64,000 nucleotides of DNA from Undaria pinnatifida (lineage: Eukaryota; Sar; Phaeophyceae; Laminariales; Alariaceae), in NCBI GenBank assembly GCA_012845835.1, contig JABAKD010000022.1:12841218-12905217 (forward strand), written 5' to 3'. The notes under the pieces were generated by a model. It made no database searches, was not told the origin of the DNA, and was given only the letters and a program-made list of their open reading frames with translations. Each line of letters begins with the position of its first letter. Positions within the stretch are counted from its first letter, which is position 1. Of this stretch, positions 55,501-64,000 are shown one piece after another. The translations under genes and the position numbers were made by a program.

Positions 55501-57826
55501 AACACTGGCACCCTAAATCCAGCACCCAAACGAAAGCCCGGCGTAGGCGAAGGTGGACGCATGTTATGACGGTAAAGGTGCAACTAATATTTCTGGGGCT
55601 CGCGCTTAAGGAGTTCTGTACCGATTGCCAAAAATAAAACTGGTAATGAAATTTGCAGCCCGGTGAACATTTCCCACCGCCTTTTAATAGCTACCTGGTA
55701 TAAAACAAGTAGCATTGCAAACCACAAAAAAGGCGGTCCAACAATATTGGGTAGTAACATTTAGCCTAATTGTCTAATTGAGGAGCCCCCGCAGTCAGAA
55801 TTGTTTTGGTCAAAAAGAGGTTCTGTACCCCTTTGGTCACAAACATACTGTACCCCAATTGGTCACAAAGAGGTACTGTACCCCAATTGGTCACAAAGAG
55901 GTACTGTACCCCAATTGGTCACAAAGAGGTACTGTACCCCAATTGATCACAAAGAGGTACTGTACGCCCTTTCGGTCTCACAGAGGTACTGTACCCCCTT
56001 TCGATCACAAAGAGGTCACGAAGAGGTACTGTACCCCTTTTGGTCACAAAGAGGTACTGTATCCCTATCGTAGCACGCGCCTGTTGCTCACCTTGACCCC
56101 GAGCTTGTCAGTACGCAGGGTGACCTTATCCGGATTGTGGATGTTCGCCACGTACGGCCCGAGCCGCTTGGCCACCCCCTGAAACAGCGGCGGCAACAAA
56201 TACGAACGCAGCTCGTGACTTCCTGCGTCTAAATTAATTGTTTTACATTAAGCTGTACGAGATCCATATATATGAGAGGTTTTTACCCTGCACCAGGCAG
56301 GTCATGTGCGGCCCAAGGCGTTGGGCCACACCCTGCAACAGTACCACCGAAAAAAAACGCGGCCCGAGGTTAACCAATCCATACACCACTGAAAAAAGTG
56401 TCCAATCTTTTGATTCCGACTATTTTAATAGTTTGTCCATAAAAAACGTGGGCGTACCTCTCAAGGGGTTAACGATATGTTTTACACGAAGCTGCACGAG
56501 ACCCATATATAAACGAGAGGCGTTATTGTTGCTGTGAGTAGTAGAGCTGATGGGTCCTATACGAGCTCGCCCATTTGGTTCGACACCTACTTCCGATCCC
56601 GTCAGGTGGGTGACCGTCCCTACATCAAGCACGCACCACAGGGTACCGTACACCAGGTAACACGCAAGATAATACACCCTCTCGGGCGAAGTTCAAAGCT
56701 ACTTTTCTAGACAACGGCGAGAGCGCAAACGCCGAGCAACGCGGCCATACAAAATATACATTATAAAACATGAAAATACACTCCAGATGTGAGATCGAAT
56801 ATTTTGTCGAAAATATATATATACATCGACGAGATCTTCTCAAAGCCGTCATGTTCCTTGTGTGGGCCGCCCTGGTTTCGGAGAAAATCTCTGAAAAATG
56901 TGCAACGAGGTGTGTTTACCTCGCGTGTTATACAGTACGGCATGCGCAAACGTTAGGGTCAAGCTTTCACGGACGTCGAGTCAAACTGAAATCGACACCA
57001 ATCGCAAGCAAACTTGTTGCGAATACGGCAGTGGTCTCTATAGTGCCGGATTGTGCCAGCCAACAATACCGGCAGCATAGCGACACCGGCATTAATGGGT
57101 GTACTACCGACACTGGTACTAGAACTGCGGGTTCCAGTCGTATCAAGTAGTTTCACCGGCACTATACCGGCAACAGGCACTATTCAACCAGCACTATAGA
57201 GAGACCCCACTGTACACTGCCCTCCAAAACCGCCCATATTGCGACCACACACCCGTCGTTCGTATCAAAGCAAGAGACAGCTCAGCCACCAACCACTGTG
57301 CCGGCGTGCTATGTATGCCATAGCAGTCACAGGCCGTGAACGCGAGCCGTGTATACGTATTGGCTCAGAGTCGGCAAAAGGCTATATACTGCACTCTAAA
57401 CCCTAGCCCTAGCCCTAAACCTAATACCGACCCCTAGGAAAGCTCATGGAAATTTCTCTGGCGAGGACTTTGGGTGCACTCAAAACATTTCCTATACAAA
57501 AATTCAAACGACAACACGGCTTCGATATCAGAGATTTTGCCGAACGTCATACAGGCAAAAAAACTGCGTGTGATGTTGCGATCACGAGAAACCTGTGGCC
57601 CAAGCTTCGCCAAGTCGCAAACACTACTGGTGGAGGCGGTACAGCACCACTCAACCGGAGGAGTGACACAGGCGCGATTCCATGACACCTGTGATACGTG
57701 CGTTTGGGATTCCCGATACCTTCATTCCAGCGTGAGGGATATTCGGCGCCTCGCACTCAGCTTGCCGTCCTTGCCCGTTCTTCTCCACGTAGTTGAAGAG
57801 ACAAGCGCTTGCACCGCCGGCCGCAG
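46564..57826 (-). CDS. START-domain (lipid-transfer type) protein, multi-exon
   Basis: Exons with agreeing phases: 57720-57826, 56092-56178, 54343-54509, 53454-53624 (or 53641), 52174-52225, 51151-51249, 49945-49992, 49417-49527. These are followed in phase by 47027-47270 and by a terminal exon of about 46564-46680. The START fold runs from the third to the eighth exon: VAEAVIKAPIDEVALCWW (first strand and helix), LVYLRG and SSRDFCYVMYK, APPELVGAKAG, ILLLEPIDPITTK, AYYAIELDVKGWLP, and the closing helix with ADETPLTLAVLRDHIEKE. START domains bind one lipid or sterol in a pocket. The ligand is not predictable here. The 47.0-47.3 kb exon is helical with a HEAT/ARM flavour (NTICVAALGCLRKML), and the last exon is a charged coiled coil ending EIAEVDRRL. 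The junction between those two is not in phase with the obvious borders, so a small exon is missing or a different acceptor is used. The first exon(s) and the start codon were not found. Confidence 0.8.
49140..49290. repeat. CAACACCTCTG minisatellite
   Basis: About a dozen impure units of CAACACCTCTG / CAACACCTCGA, period about 11 bp. Reads as degenerate repeats in all frames. It lies in the START gene intron just downstream of exon 49417-49527, within about 130 bp of its donor. Confidence 0.85.
49575..49815. repeat. Tandem duplication, unit about 130-140 bp
   Basis: Two direct copies: GGTGGGTATGCCACAA(C/G)...AACAGCTTGTAGTCTCATTGC...ACGAGCATCAGCACG and GGTGGGTATGCCACAAGAG...GACAGCTTGCAGTCTTACT...ACGAGCATCCAAGTACG. 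It occupies the intron immediately upstream of the START exon at 49417-49527. The first copy reaches to within about 50 bp of that exon's acceptor. Confidence 0.7.
50808..51139. mobile_element. MITE family 1, copy at 51 kb
   Basis: The left end CTGCGGTAGAGGTGGAGGTGC and the right end ACCCGCATCGTAGCCCGCGT are decayed inverted repeats. The interior has TTTTTTTTAGGCTCCTAAC and GAACGATCCCACGGCCTAAAG. The right end stops about a dozen bases short of the donor of the START exon 51151-51249. Confidence 0.6.
51985..52168. repeat. CAACACCAAA microsatellite abutting a splice donor
   Basis: An impure run of ACAACACCAA / AGCACCAAA units. On the minus strand it begins within a few bases of the donor of the START exon 52174-52225, so the intron's first 190 bases are essentially all repeat. 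Confidence 0.85.
52651..52940. mobile_element. MITE family 1, copy at 52.8 kb
   Basis: The left end GCACGCTACGG followed by GGAGGTGCACC, and the right end TATCTCTATCGCAGCACGCG, are inverted. The interior has the poly-T/GGGGCTCC segment and CCCGACGATTTTGGGTTAAG. A related left-end sequence (CACTACGATAGGGG) lies 25 bp further left, perhaps from a nested or duplicated end. Confidence 0.7.
53725..53775 (-). pseudogene. Copy of START exon 4 acceptor edge
   Basis: The real junction (53628-53685, plus text GTGACCGATGGTCGTCTAGACGTAATTACACCAGG) recurs as GTGACGAACTGCCTTCTAGACGTAATACACCAGG at about 53727-53760. Both are followed by TT(T/A)AGTACGGGAT. The copy lies about 100 bp upstream of the exon in the same orientation. 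Confidence 0.8.
53945..54342. repeat. Minisatellite anchored at a splice donor, unit about 63 bp
   Basis: About six units of GGCTAAAGAGGCCTTGACGGGACAAAACGACACCGTCAACCGACCCACACTAAAACTAG type. The last unit ends exactly at CCGTCAACCGACGG, which on the minus strand is the donor (CG|GTTGACGG) of the START exon at 54343-54509. Each unit therefore carries a copy of the donor sequence. Confidence 0.85.
54774..55040. repeat. Copy of START exon 3 acceptor edge and adjoining array
   Basis: The real acceptor region (54492-54560, CGTCACGCCGTATACCTG...GCGATAGCAGGGCGGTCGCATAGCAC) recurs at about 54778-54835 as TATCACGCCGTACACCCG...GAGAGCAGGGCCATCCCATAGCAC, upstream of the exon. It is followed by a TGTCAACCAACGCTC...ACTCAAACAG array (about 54915-55040, unit about 32-42 bp). 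Confidence 0.75.
55196..55375. mobile_element. MITE family 2 (TAGTGCCGG), copy 1
   Basis: Begins GGGGGTCTCTCTATAGTGCCGG and contains repeated TAGTGCCGGT(A/G) motifs and CGCTTGGCACGAG. A partial copy of its left part precedes it (55120-55195). The family is defined by comparison with 57028-57212, where both inverted ends are present. Confidence 0.6.
55558..56083. mobile_element. MITE family 1 copy carrying a 28-bp minisatellite
   Basis: The left end GTTATGACGGTAAAGGTGC and the right end CCCTATCGTAGCACGCG belong to family 1, as does the TTTCTGGGGCTC interior. Between them, about 55805-56060, are nine or ten units of GGTCACAAAGAGGTACTGTACCCCAATT (28 bp). The array stays open in all three plus-strand frames over several units and creates repetitive open frames (HKEVLYP..., QRGTVPQ...), which I regard as non-coding. 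Confidence 0.7.
56302..56345 (-). pseudogene. Copy of START exon 2 acceptor edge
   Basis: Minus strand TGTTGCAGGGTGTGGCCCAACGCCTTGGGCCGCACATG matches CTGTTTCAGGGGGTGGCCAAGCGGCTCGGGCCGTACGTG at the functional exon (56178 downward). It keeps a potential acceptor AG. It translates to GVAQRLGPHM against GVAKRLGPYV. It lies about 150 bp upstream and could in principle be used as an alternative exon start. Confidence 0.8.
57028..57212. mobile_element. MITE family 2, copy 2
   Basis: The left end CAGTGGTCTCTATAGTGCCGG and the right end CAGCACTATAGAGAGACCCCACTG are inverted repeats. About 185 bp, non-coding, with GCCGGCA-type internal repeats. Decayed relatives appear near 3985-4115 and 62475-62660. 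Confidence 0.75.
57396..57424. repeat. Short telomere-like tract
   Basis: CTAAACCCTAGCCCTAGCC followed by CTAAACC, a few units of CCCTAAA / CCCTAG. It is too short and impure to be a chromosome end and lies inside a gene intron. It may be an interstitial trace or chance. Confidence 0.35.
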
Positions 57827-59139
57827 CTGAGCACAACAGGATTTGAGCCGTACACGCGCAAGCAAATGGGAAATGCAAAAGCAAGAGTCACATTTCGAAG
57901 AAGGCGCGTTTCATTGTCGGAGACACTCTTGCCTCTCTATCGACGTAGCGCTGAGTGCCGAGCAGAGCCGGAGCCGAGGAAGGATCGTGTTCATTGGTTT
58001 GCCGCCAGTTTCACGTGCACAGGTGCGCGCGAGTACAGCGGGGAATACGAGCGGACAGCATGCGACTTCCCGCTGCTTTTGATAGGCCTAGAGGCTAGGA
58101 CAACTATTGTGGTACTCAACTGGGAGATGAAAGTACATCATAAATAGCAAGGTGATCTGCTATATAATGAGATCTGCAGTGTGATGTGCGCCGTTCATGC
58201 TATACTTAGCTGCAGATGGCTGCGTACTTGTAGAAGGTAATCGTTGCGCGGATTTTGTCCCGACGCTATTGTCATGTAGGCTATCGATTACAAATCTGCA
58301 GCAATAGATCTTCTATGATGACCTCACAGCAGTATACTAGGTTTTTCGTACAAGTATATGATGATTTGGCATTCACGATCTTATAGCCCTACTCGTGTAC
58401 TTCAAAGTAATAGCACTCGAGCAGACTCAGATACAGTACCTGGCTGTATTCATCTGGTACGTAGTAAGCCATCTGCACGCATGAGAACAAGGTCAATCGC
58501 TGCCCCCTCTGCAAACCTATGTACAAGTCGAAAAGAGAGCATGGAAATGCTGCAAGATGTCTGATCCTGCGCGCCTCTTGCGCACGTGTATGCGTGTGAT
58601 ATGTTGCTCGAGAGGTGGCGGGTGCCCGTGCCGCCCTATGTCAACGATCCGAATAACTTTTCTCTGTAACGGTGCGTATCTGCCTATTCACCAAAACATA
58701 CCAGATTCGCAAGATTGCGCCGTACAGGGAACCGAGAGCGGCGTCTGTGGTTTACGCGGACACGAGATGATTTAGGGTTGTTCCAGTATCTCGACAACAA
58801 TACTCCACGTTTGGGGACGCCAACTGCTTGGCGACTTGCGGAGCTACGCAGGCCCACGTCGAAGTGCGAGGGACGGTACCGAGTACGCTGCGCGATCAAA
58901 CAAGTGAGGGATAGCAGCTCGCCAGCGACCAAGCGACAGGCCAGATAGTGTGTTTTTTGTTTGTGAATTGAACACGCGTCTTTGTGTCTCCGTACTACGA
59001 CAATAATCTTAACCCTGAATGCTCGTTCGTAAACGTGATGGTCGCTCCCTCGGTTGTGGAAACTAATAAGACACAGCTTGCAAAGAAGAGTTTAGACCAA
59101 AATTTCGATCTCACAGCTGGAGTGTATTTTTCAAGGGTG
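57827..59139. other. Upstream flank of the START gene, nothing recognised
   Basis: Presumably holds the missing 5' exon(s) and promoter of the START gene. I found no open frame with family motifs and no element ends. Short open frames on both strands have arginine/cysteine-rich, non-coding composition. Confidence 0.4.
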
Positions 59140-59445
59140 TGTTCGGTACGGTACCGGTATTCTCGGTACCGGTATGGATGTCGTACAGAACTTACCGAAG
59201 TGTCTGGTACCGGTATTGATAACGTACCGAACGTACCGAAATGTCCGGTACCGGTATTGATGTCGTACCGAACACACCGAAGTTTCCGGTGCCGGTATTG
59301 ATGTCGTACCGACCTTGACAAAGTTTCCGGTACCGGTATTGATGTACCGAACTTACCGAAGCGTCCGGTACCGGTACGAAAGTCTGCACCGGTACCGGTA
59401 CCGATACCGGTACTGGCAGTACCGGCGGTATAGTCTATACCGCCG
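59140..59445. repeat. GGTACCGGTATT satellite, array 1
   Basis: Tandem units of about 40-42 bp: CCGGTACCGGTATTGATGTCGTACCGAACTTACCGAAGTGT and variants, grading into pure GGTACC/GGTATC runs at about 59385-59420. Same family and orientation as the array at 60125-60450. Confidence 0.85.
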
Positions 59446-59654
59446 GCAAGGTGCCGACGCCCACTTGCCCTTAGATATATAAACTGGACATAAACTGGCG
59501 GTACATGTACAGAGCAAATCCGGTATTGGCCGGGGGTACCCGCTGAGGTATGCAATCGAAGTGAGTTATAATTGGTTCTAATATATTCAATATTCTCTCT
59601 TATTTGATCTCAGTCTTGATATGCGGTTCAAAAGGTAAGGTACCCTTTAGATTA

Positions 59655-59951
59655 TCAGCAGGGCGCCGTCTTCTCGTCGATCGTTTCGATGTACACGCCA
59701 ATCGAGTACATAAACGAGGCTTCACGCGTCTCTTCCCTCCGAAAACAGGCCGGCACCGGGAAACCATCGCCGGCTTTGATCGTCTCCGCCGGCAACTCGT
59801 ACACGTCTCCCGTGTGCGAGTTGTACACAGGAGCAGGCAAAACCACCGGCACGGCTTTCTTTTCCGCGTCCACGTCGATAACTTCTGCCGCCGGCGCTGG
59901 AGTGTGTGGGAGCTGGCAAAAATGACCCGCCAGCAGAAGCGGTGGCATCAC
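59655..59951 (-). CDS. Hypothetical ORF between satellite arrays
   Basis: 98 codons from ATG at 59951 to a stop at 59655. The composition is protein-like (EVIDVDAEKKAVPVVLPAPV, then VYNSHTGDVYELPAE and MYSIGVYIETIDEK), but I recognise no family. An overlapping frame starting at 59994 (MSNDSNSQNEVASSSDATA) looks equally coding for its first 25 codons, which suggests a frameshift or an unspliced junction. It could also be a 5' exon of the START gene: a GGCGAT|G|GTTTCC donor would be in phase with the 57826 acceptor. No function is assigned. Confidence 0.35.
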   Translation of the reverse strand: MMPPLLLAGHFCQLPHTPAPAAEVIDVDAEKKAVPVVLPAPVYNSHTGDVYELPAETIKAGDGFPVPACFRREETREASFMYSIGVYIETIDEKTAPC

Positions 59952-60124
59952 TGCTGGAGGCCACCTCGTTCTGGGAGTTTGAGTCGTTGCTCATGCGTGC
60001 TCAGAGTCTCCATATACCGAGAGTACTGGAAGATGCATAGGGACCGGGGTGTATGTGGCTTGGAATGCTGCCTGGAGCCAAAGCTCAGGGATGACGTCAC
60101 AACGTGGTGGAATCGGGTTGATAT

Positions 60125-60450
60125 CGCGCTAATCATACCGAAGTGTCCGGTATCGGGTTGAGGTTGTGCCGATCTTACCGAAGTGTCCGGTACCGGTATC
60201 GATGTTGTATCGATACCGGTGCCGGCTCCGGTACATACGTGCATACCGGTACCGCTGGTACCGGTATTGATGTCGTACCGAACTTACCGAAGTGTCCGGT
60301 ACCGGTATTGATGTCTTACCGAGCTTACCGAAGTTTCCGGTACCGGTATTGACGCCGTACCGAACTTACCGAAGTGTCCGGTACCGGTAATAACGGCGAT
60401 ATATACCGCCGGTAGGCCTCGGTATGTACCGTACCGAACACACCCTTGGT
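60125..60450. repeat. GGTACCGGTATT satellite, array 2
   Basis: Same unit family and same orientation as array 1 at 59140-59445. It continues into ACCGCCGGTAGG and a CCGAACACACCC end that also bounds array 1. The two arrays flank about 680 bp that contain the hypothetical ORF. Confidence 0.85.
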
Positions 60451-60945
60451 ATTTGTATTTTTATACTCAGTAATATATTGAATTTGAATTGGTAATTGGT
60501 ACTCGTTGGTACACAACAGCTTATTGGGCACACCTCGGTCAATGTTCCAACGTTCCAAGGTTCCAACTTTCATGTTGTCATGGTTTCAGTTTGCGCTATT
60601 AATAGGAGTACAAACTGCCGCTTCAAGCAAGGACATGTCCACACCTACATAGGTACCCCCTCGACTTCTTCCGGTCAAACGATGGGCAAGTCGACCAGGG
60701 GCTACGACCGTGGTATATGCATACGACGGCTGCGACGAGGTTCGTCTATAGGGGAGCCTTTACCGGTACAGCAGGGCTGCTGCTGAACGACTGCTGTACG
60801 ACTGCTATGATGAACCCTCGTCCGGTTTCACAGTGGATTCGTACAACCGCAAACAAGGTATCTATATAAGGAATGTCTGGGATTTAACATTAATGTCAAA
60901 AATTCCTTATATTTATGTCCATAGTGGTACTGCGTGTTCTTGAAG

Positions 60946-61054
60946 CTCGCCACGTGCGGCCGATGTCCCAACCCAGGAGGTCATGATGGTCCTTACCGCC
61001 GACACCGTCGAGCAAGCGATCAAGGACCATTCGCACCTCGTAGCGGAGTTCTAC
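60946..61054 (+). CDS. Protein disulfide isomerase-type thioredoxin exon, partial
   Basis: After a CGTGTTCTTGAAG acceptor the plus frame gives AADVPTQEVMMVLTADTVE, then QAIKDHSHLVAEFYA. This is the start of a PDI a-type thioredoxin domain, right up to the residues that normally precede the WCGHC active site. In that frame a TGA follows directly after EFYA (61058), and no GT donor is present. A GC donor (TTCTAC|GCATGA, ending at 61054) would keep the frame. The WCGHC exon and the signal-peptide exon are not visible in the window. Either the gene continues beyond the right edge through a GC-AG intron, or this is an orphan exon. PDI proteins form and shuffle disulfides in the ER. Confidence 0.55.
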
Positions 61055-63329
61055 GCATGAACTCCTCAACACACAATAATGCCAAACCTTCAACAAAGAA
61101 GTTGCAGTCAGAAATAAAGTCAACGATATGTTGAAAGAAAATATCAGCAAATTCTGGCAGAAAACTAGGACATAGATCCATCGCCCAAAGGCACAGCAGG
61201 TCCTGGCACCGGCAGTAGCTGAAAGAAGACAGCCACAATCGAAATTAAACATGGTGGCTCTTGACGAACCAACCCTGTGAGAGTGATGACACGTCCGCGA
61301 TGTCGTGGGTCGTGTGTCATGTAGCTAGTGCCTCTGCGCCTGCCGTCCCAAACAAAAAAGGCGGCGGAATGCGCAAAAAATGCTTGTACTACTAACGGGT
61401 CGGGGTGGAGCGTCTGCTCGCTCGCTGTCACTCACCGATGGCCAAAGCAGGGCGCCGAGCAACTGATGCTAGCCCGAACATTTTTCTGTAGTCTCTGTCT
61501 GGGGTGGGAACGTGTATCACAGAAGGGGGAGGATGGTGGACTCGCCCAACTTCGATGATGTCTTATGATCTGTGATGGCGATTTTTGACTGCTTTTCTGT
61601 GTTTCCAGTGTCCCCTGTTTCCTCCCAAAGCACGCCTACAGAAGTAATATGTAACCTTTTTCGTTCGCGCGCGCCCGTCCCCACCCGTGCAACATATCAG
61701 CAGCAAGCGAGCAACTCACGGAACACCGGCAGAGCAGGCAGGTTTCGCGGGATCGCTCGCTCGGCTAGGGTCATCTTCAGCAAGATGTCGGGACTTGCTT
61801 TGATGGGAGATCGGACGTCTGGTCAGGTGAGCCCCGCCGTCAAATCCAATCGAAAATCGTAAATGGAAGCAGATATCCAAGGGGCGTTGGATTGCCTCGT
61901 ACGCCAGCCAGCCTGCCTCCAGGCCCAACCAAGTAACACCACCAAAAAGGTGCTAGTAGATCTGCCCAAGAGATGCAGGAGAGTTTGTTGGCACAACGAT
62001 GCAAGCCAGTACGGGAAAGACATGGGAGTTTTGGGAGTTGCGCATCGCGTGTTTTCCATCCACCGCAGTTGCAAACGAAGCGTAATTTGTAATTTGATTT
62101 TGCTTGGGTTGTGTACGTTGCCTCGAGACCACCGGCTGTCCATGCCCACCACGCATTGATTACTGCACGCCAGGCTCATGGGGTAATATGCGAGAACCGC
62201 ATGTGGTGCTCATGATGACGATGCAATGCTGTTGCCGTTCAGTTAATCTATCGTTGCGTGGGTTTGAAATCGGGTGTGAGACCCATGTTATTCTGTGGCT
62301 GGATAAGGCAAGGCCTCTTTTCGTTCGCACTCGCACGTCTACCATGTCTCTCGTAGTCTTACATTCAATAGTTTCTAGATCACATCCAACCCGACCATCT
62401 CAGAGCCGCGCATCACAGGCGATACAGGCAGCAGCAGTTGGCGGTTTGGTTGGGAGTATTCGTACATTAGTAGTGATCCCTCTATAATACATCGGTTGAG
62501 TAGTGCCGGCTGCCCGCTTTAGTGCCTGTGAAACCGCTTGACATGGATGGGGTCAACCAGAGTAGTGGCTGTACGCAGATTAGCGCCGGTAGCCGACATA
62601 GTGCCGGTATTTCCGGTCGGCACACACCGGGTACCGGCGGTACAGTCTGTTGACCCATTTAGTACTGCAGTGTACATAAACCTATATCTGACTCTATTTT
62701 CAAGTAATGTGTCCCCAAATTAGGATTAGGACTACAGTCCTAAACGGGTTAAGAAAGGCTCAAATTTTCCGTTTAAAAATAAGAAATTGCGTGTGAAAAA
62801 GACAGCCCAAAACTGGGAAACGCTTTGAGAAACAGCAACGTAAGAAATGGCAAAGGTCAATGCCCACCCAAGATACGAAATCCGGAGCGTGGGACACACT
62901 TAAAAATGAGAAGAGCAAAAAGTCACAATCGCACAACCTTCCAGCAGAACCACTGCTGTGCGCAGGCCGACAAGAGTATACCTGGTAGGTACGATAAGGC
63001 CCCCGGTCCATGGGCGGCTGACGCCGCCCGCTACGCTCGCGCAAGGAAGAATACAACTAAATGTGAAGGGGGTAGAAAAAAGAGACCATGATTTGGTGCA
63101 ACTAGCCGTTCGATAGTGCCAAGAGCTACCTGTGCAGAGCTGATTGCCGTGTGCTGTGATGTGTGCTGTTGGCGACGTCACGTTCTGATCGGCTGTACCG
63201 GTGTAATTTGCCGGCGGGGGGGGGGGGACATGAAAAGGACCAAGAGAGAACAATCAAATGAAGAAAGAAAAAAGACGAGTACGACATACAGGTACCTGGT
63301 ACTTCTCGTGATACCTGGTACTGCGGTAT
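61055..63329. other. No firm gene recognised
   Basis: Contains a possible tiny plus-strand first exon at 61785-61826 (MSGLALMGDRTSGQ followed by a strong GTGAGC donor) and a 98-codon plus frame at 61863-62159 without family motifs. A decayed MITE family 2 trace is near 62475-62660. None of the open frames has a recognisable domain, and the WCGHC exon expected for the PDI gene is absent. Confidence 0.4.
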
Positions 63330-63998
63330 GTTCGACAGAAAACACAGCGCACCACGGCACAGCACCGCAGGGCAAGGCACGGCACCGCACGGCGCTGCGC
63401 TGCGCTGGTGAGCTATAGCTGGTCTGAGCTGAGCCTGGCGGGCATTTTTTGTAATTAAGCAATGTAGTACGTACAAACCTGGAGTACATTACAGGTACCT
63501 GGTACGATACTTCAAATGATACCTTACGTGTACGAAAGAGTAAGTACAGCAAAGCACGCAGCACGGCACAGCACCGCACAGTACCGCACGGCACCGCACG
63601 GCGCTGCGGTGCGCCTGGAGTAGCAGCACCGGTACCTGGTATGATACTTCGAATGATACCTGACATGTACGAAAGAGTAAGTACAGGAAACACACAGCGC
63701 TGCACAGCACCGCGCAGTACCGCACTGCACGGCAGGGCACGACACCGCACGGTACTGCACGGCCCTGCGGTGCGCTGTTGAGCTCAGCTGAGCTGATAAA
63801 CCAAGCTGAGCTCAGCTGGGACCTGGTATTATGATACTTGATGCAATTAAAAAAAGGGTCAAAAGAAGAAGCCATAGAAAAGCTGGACCGTTCCGTGGAA
63901 GGAGGCGGTGTTTGAGTGGGGGGTCTTGAGAGGCCAGGGATGTACCAACCGAGCCCGCTCGGGACAAAGACAACGATAAGTAAGTGTACGTACAGCAT
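63330..63998. repeat. Dispersed repeat R, copy 2, with internal duplications
   Basis: Three runs of GCACAGCACCGCACGGC units (about 63345-63405, 63560-63605, 63690-63775) are separated by two near-identical spacers (GGTACCTGGTA(C/T)GATACTTC...GTACGAAAGAGTAAGTACAG). The right part (63770-63998) matches 37490-37745: GAGCTGAG..., GAAAAGCTGGACCGTTCCG, GAGGCCAGGGATGTACCAACC. The element runs off the right edge of the window. Confidence 0.75.
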
Positions 63999-64000
63999 CA

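Noticed and set aside
55778-56182. 134-codon plus-strand open frame with repeated QRGTVPQ/KRYCTP blocks
   Set aside because: It is a read-through of the 28-bp minisatellite inside a MITE; the repeat is open in several frames, as expected from composition.
57396-57424. Chromosome-end telomere
   Set aside because: Only a few impure units, and inside a gene intron.
1-64000. CRISPR arrays, operons, phage or integron structures
   Set aside because: Direct repeats here have variable, degenerate units without regular unique spacers, and the genes are intron-split; nothing is prokaryotic.

Overview
This window looks like nuclear DNA from a eukaryote with many long introns. Genes are split into short exons of about 45-350 bp, except one of about 0.7 kb, separated by introns of up to about 6 kb. 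Introns and intergenic DNA are full of degenerate tandem repeats, MITE-like elements, a tRNA-derived SINE and a miniature LTR element. The gene set (class II CPD photolyase, secreted VWA protein, SANT-methyltransferase fusion, START protein, a PDI-type thioredoxin exon) together with the TRIM and SINE content would suit a photosynthetic stramenopile such as a brown alga. That placement is an inference. There are no operons, Shine-Dalgarno sites or prokaryotic features.

Layout. (1) About 1.08-18.09 kb, minus strand: a secreted von Willebrand factor A (VWA) protein. It has a signal-peptide exon at 17959-18087 and at least six further exons that join in phase. (2) 18.1-22.05 kb: intergenic. (3) 22054-39802, minus strand: a class II CPD photolyase. 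Eleven exons join in perfect phase into a 590-residue protein. (4) 39.8-40.8 kb: a region between two divergent genes, probably a shared promoter, with a tandem array. (5) 40.8-45.17 kb, plus strand: a SANT/Myb-like domain fused to a class I SAM methyltransferase, five exons. (6) 45.17-46.56 kb: convergent intergenic DNA holding degenerate copies of the methyltransferase terminal exon. (7) 46.56-57.83 kb, minus strand: a START-domain (lipid-transfer-type) gene with eight well-phased exons and a probable helical C-terminal part. (8) 57.8-64 kb: arrays of a GGTACC-rich satellite around a hypothetical ORF, one exon of a protein disulfide isomerase on the plus strand, and a dispersed repeat at the right edge.

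The gene models were built by hand. I translated across the frames, recognised family motifs, and required AG/GT borders whose phases agree. None rests on a database search. The genes are unrelated housekeeping or surface functions and do not form a pathway.

The most striking structural signal is shared by three of the genes. Next to many exons the intron holds degenerate tandem copies of that exon's own edge, including the splice site. Copies of the exon's 5' end lie upstream of acceptors, and copies of the donor junction lie downstream of donors. This suggests that introns here have grown, or were founded, by tandem duplication anchored at exon-intron junctions.
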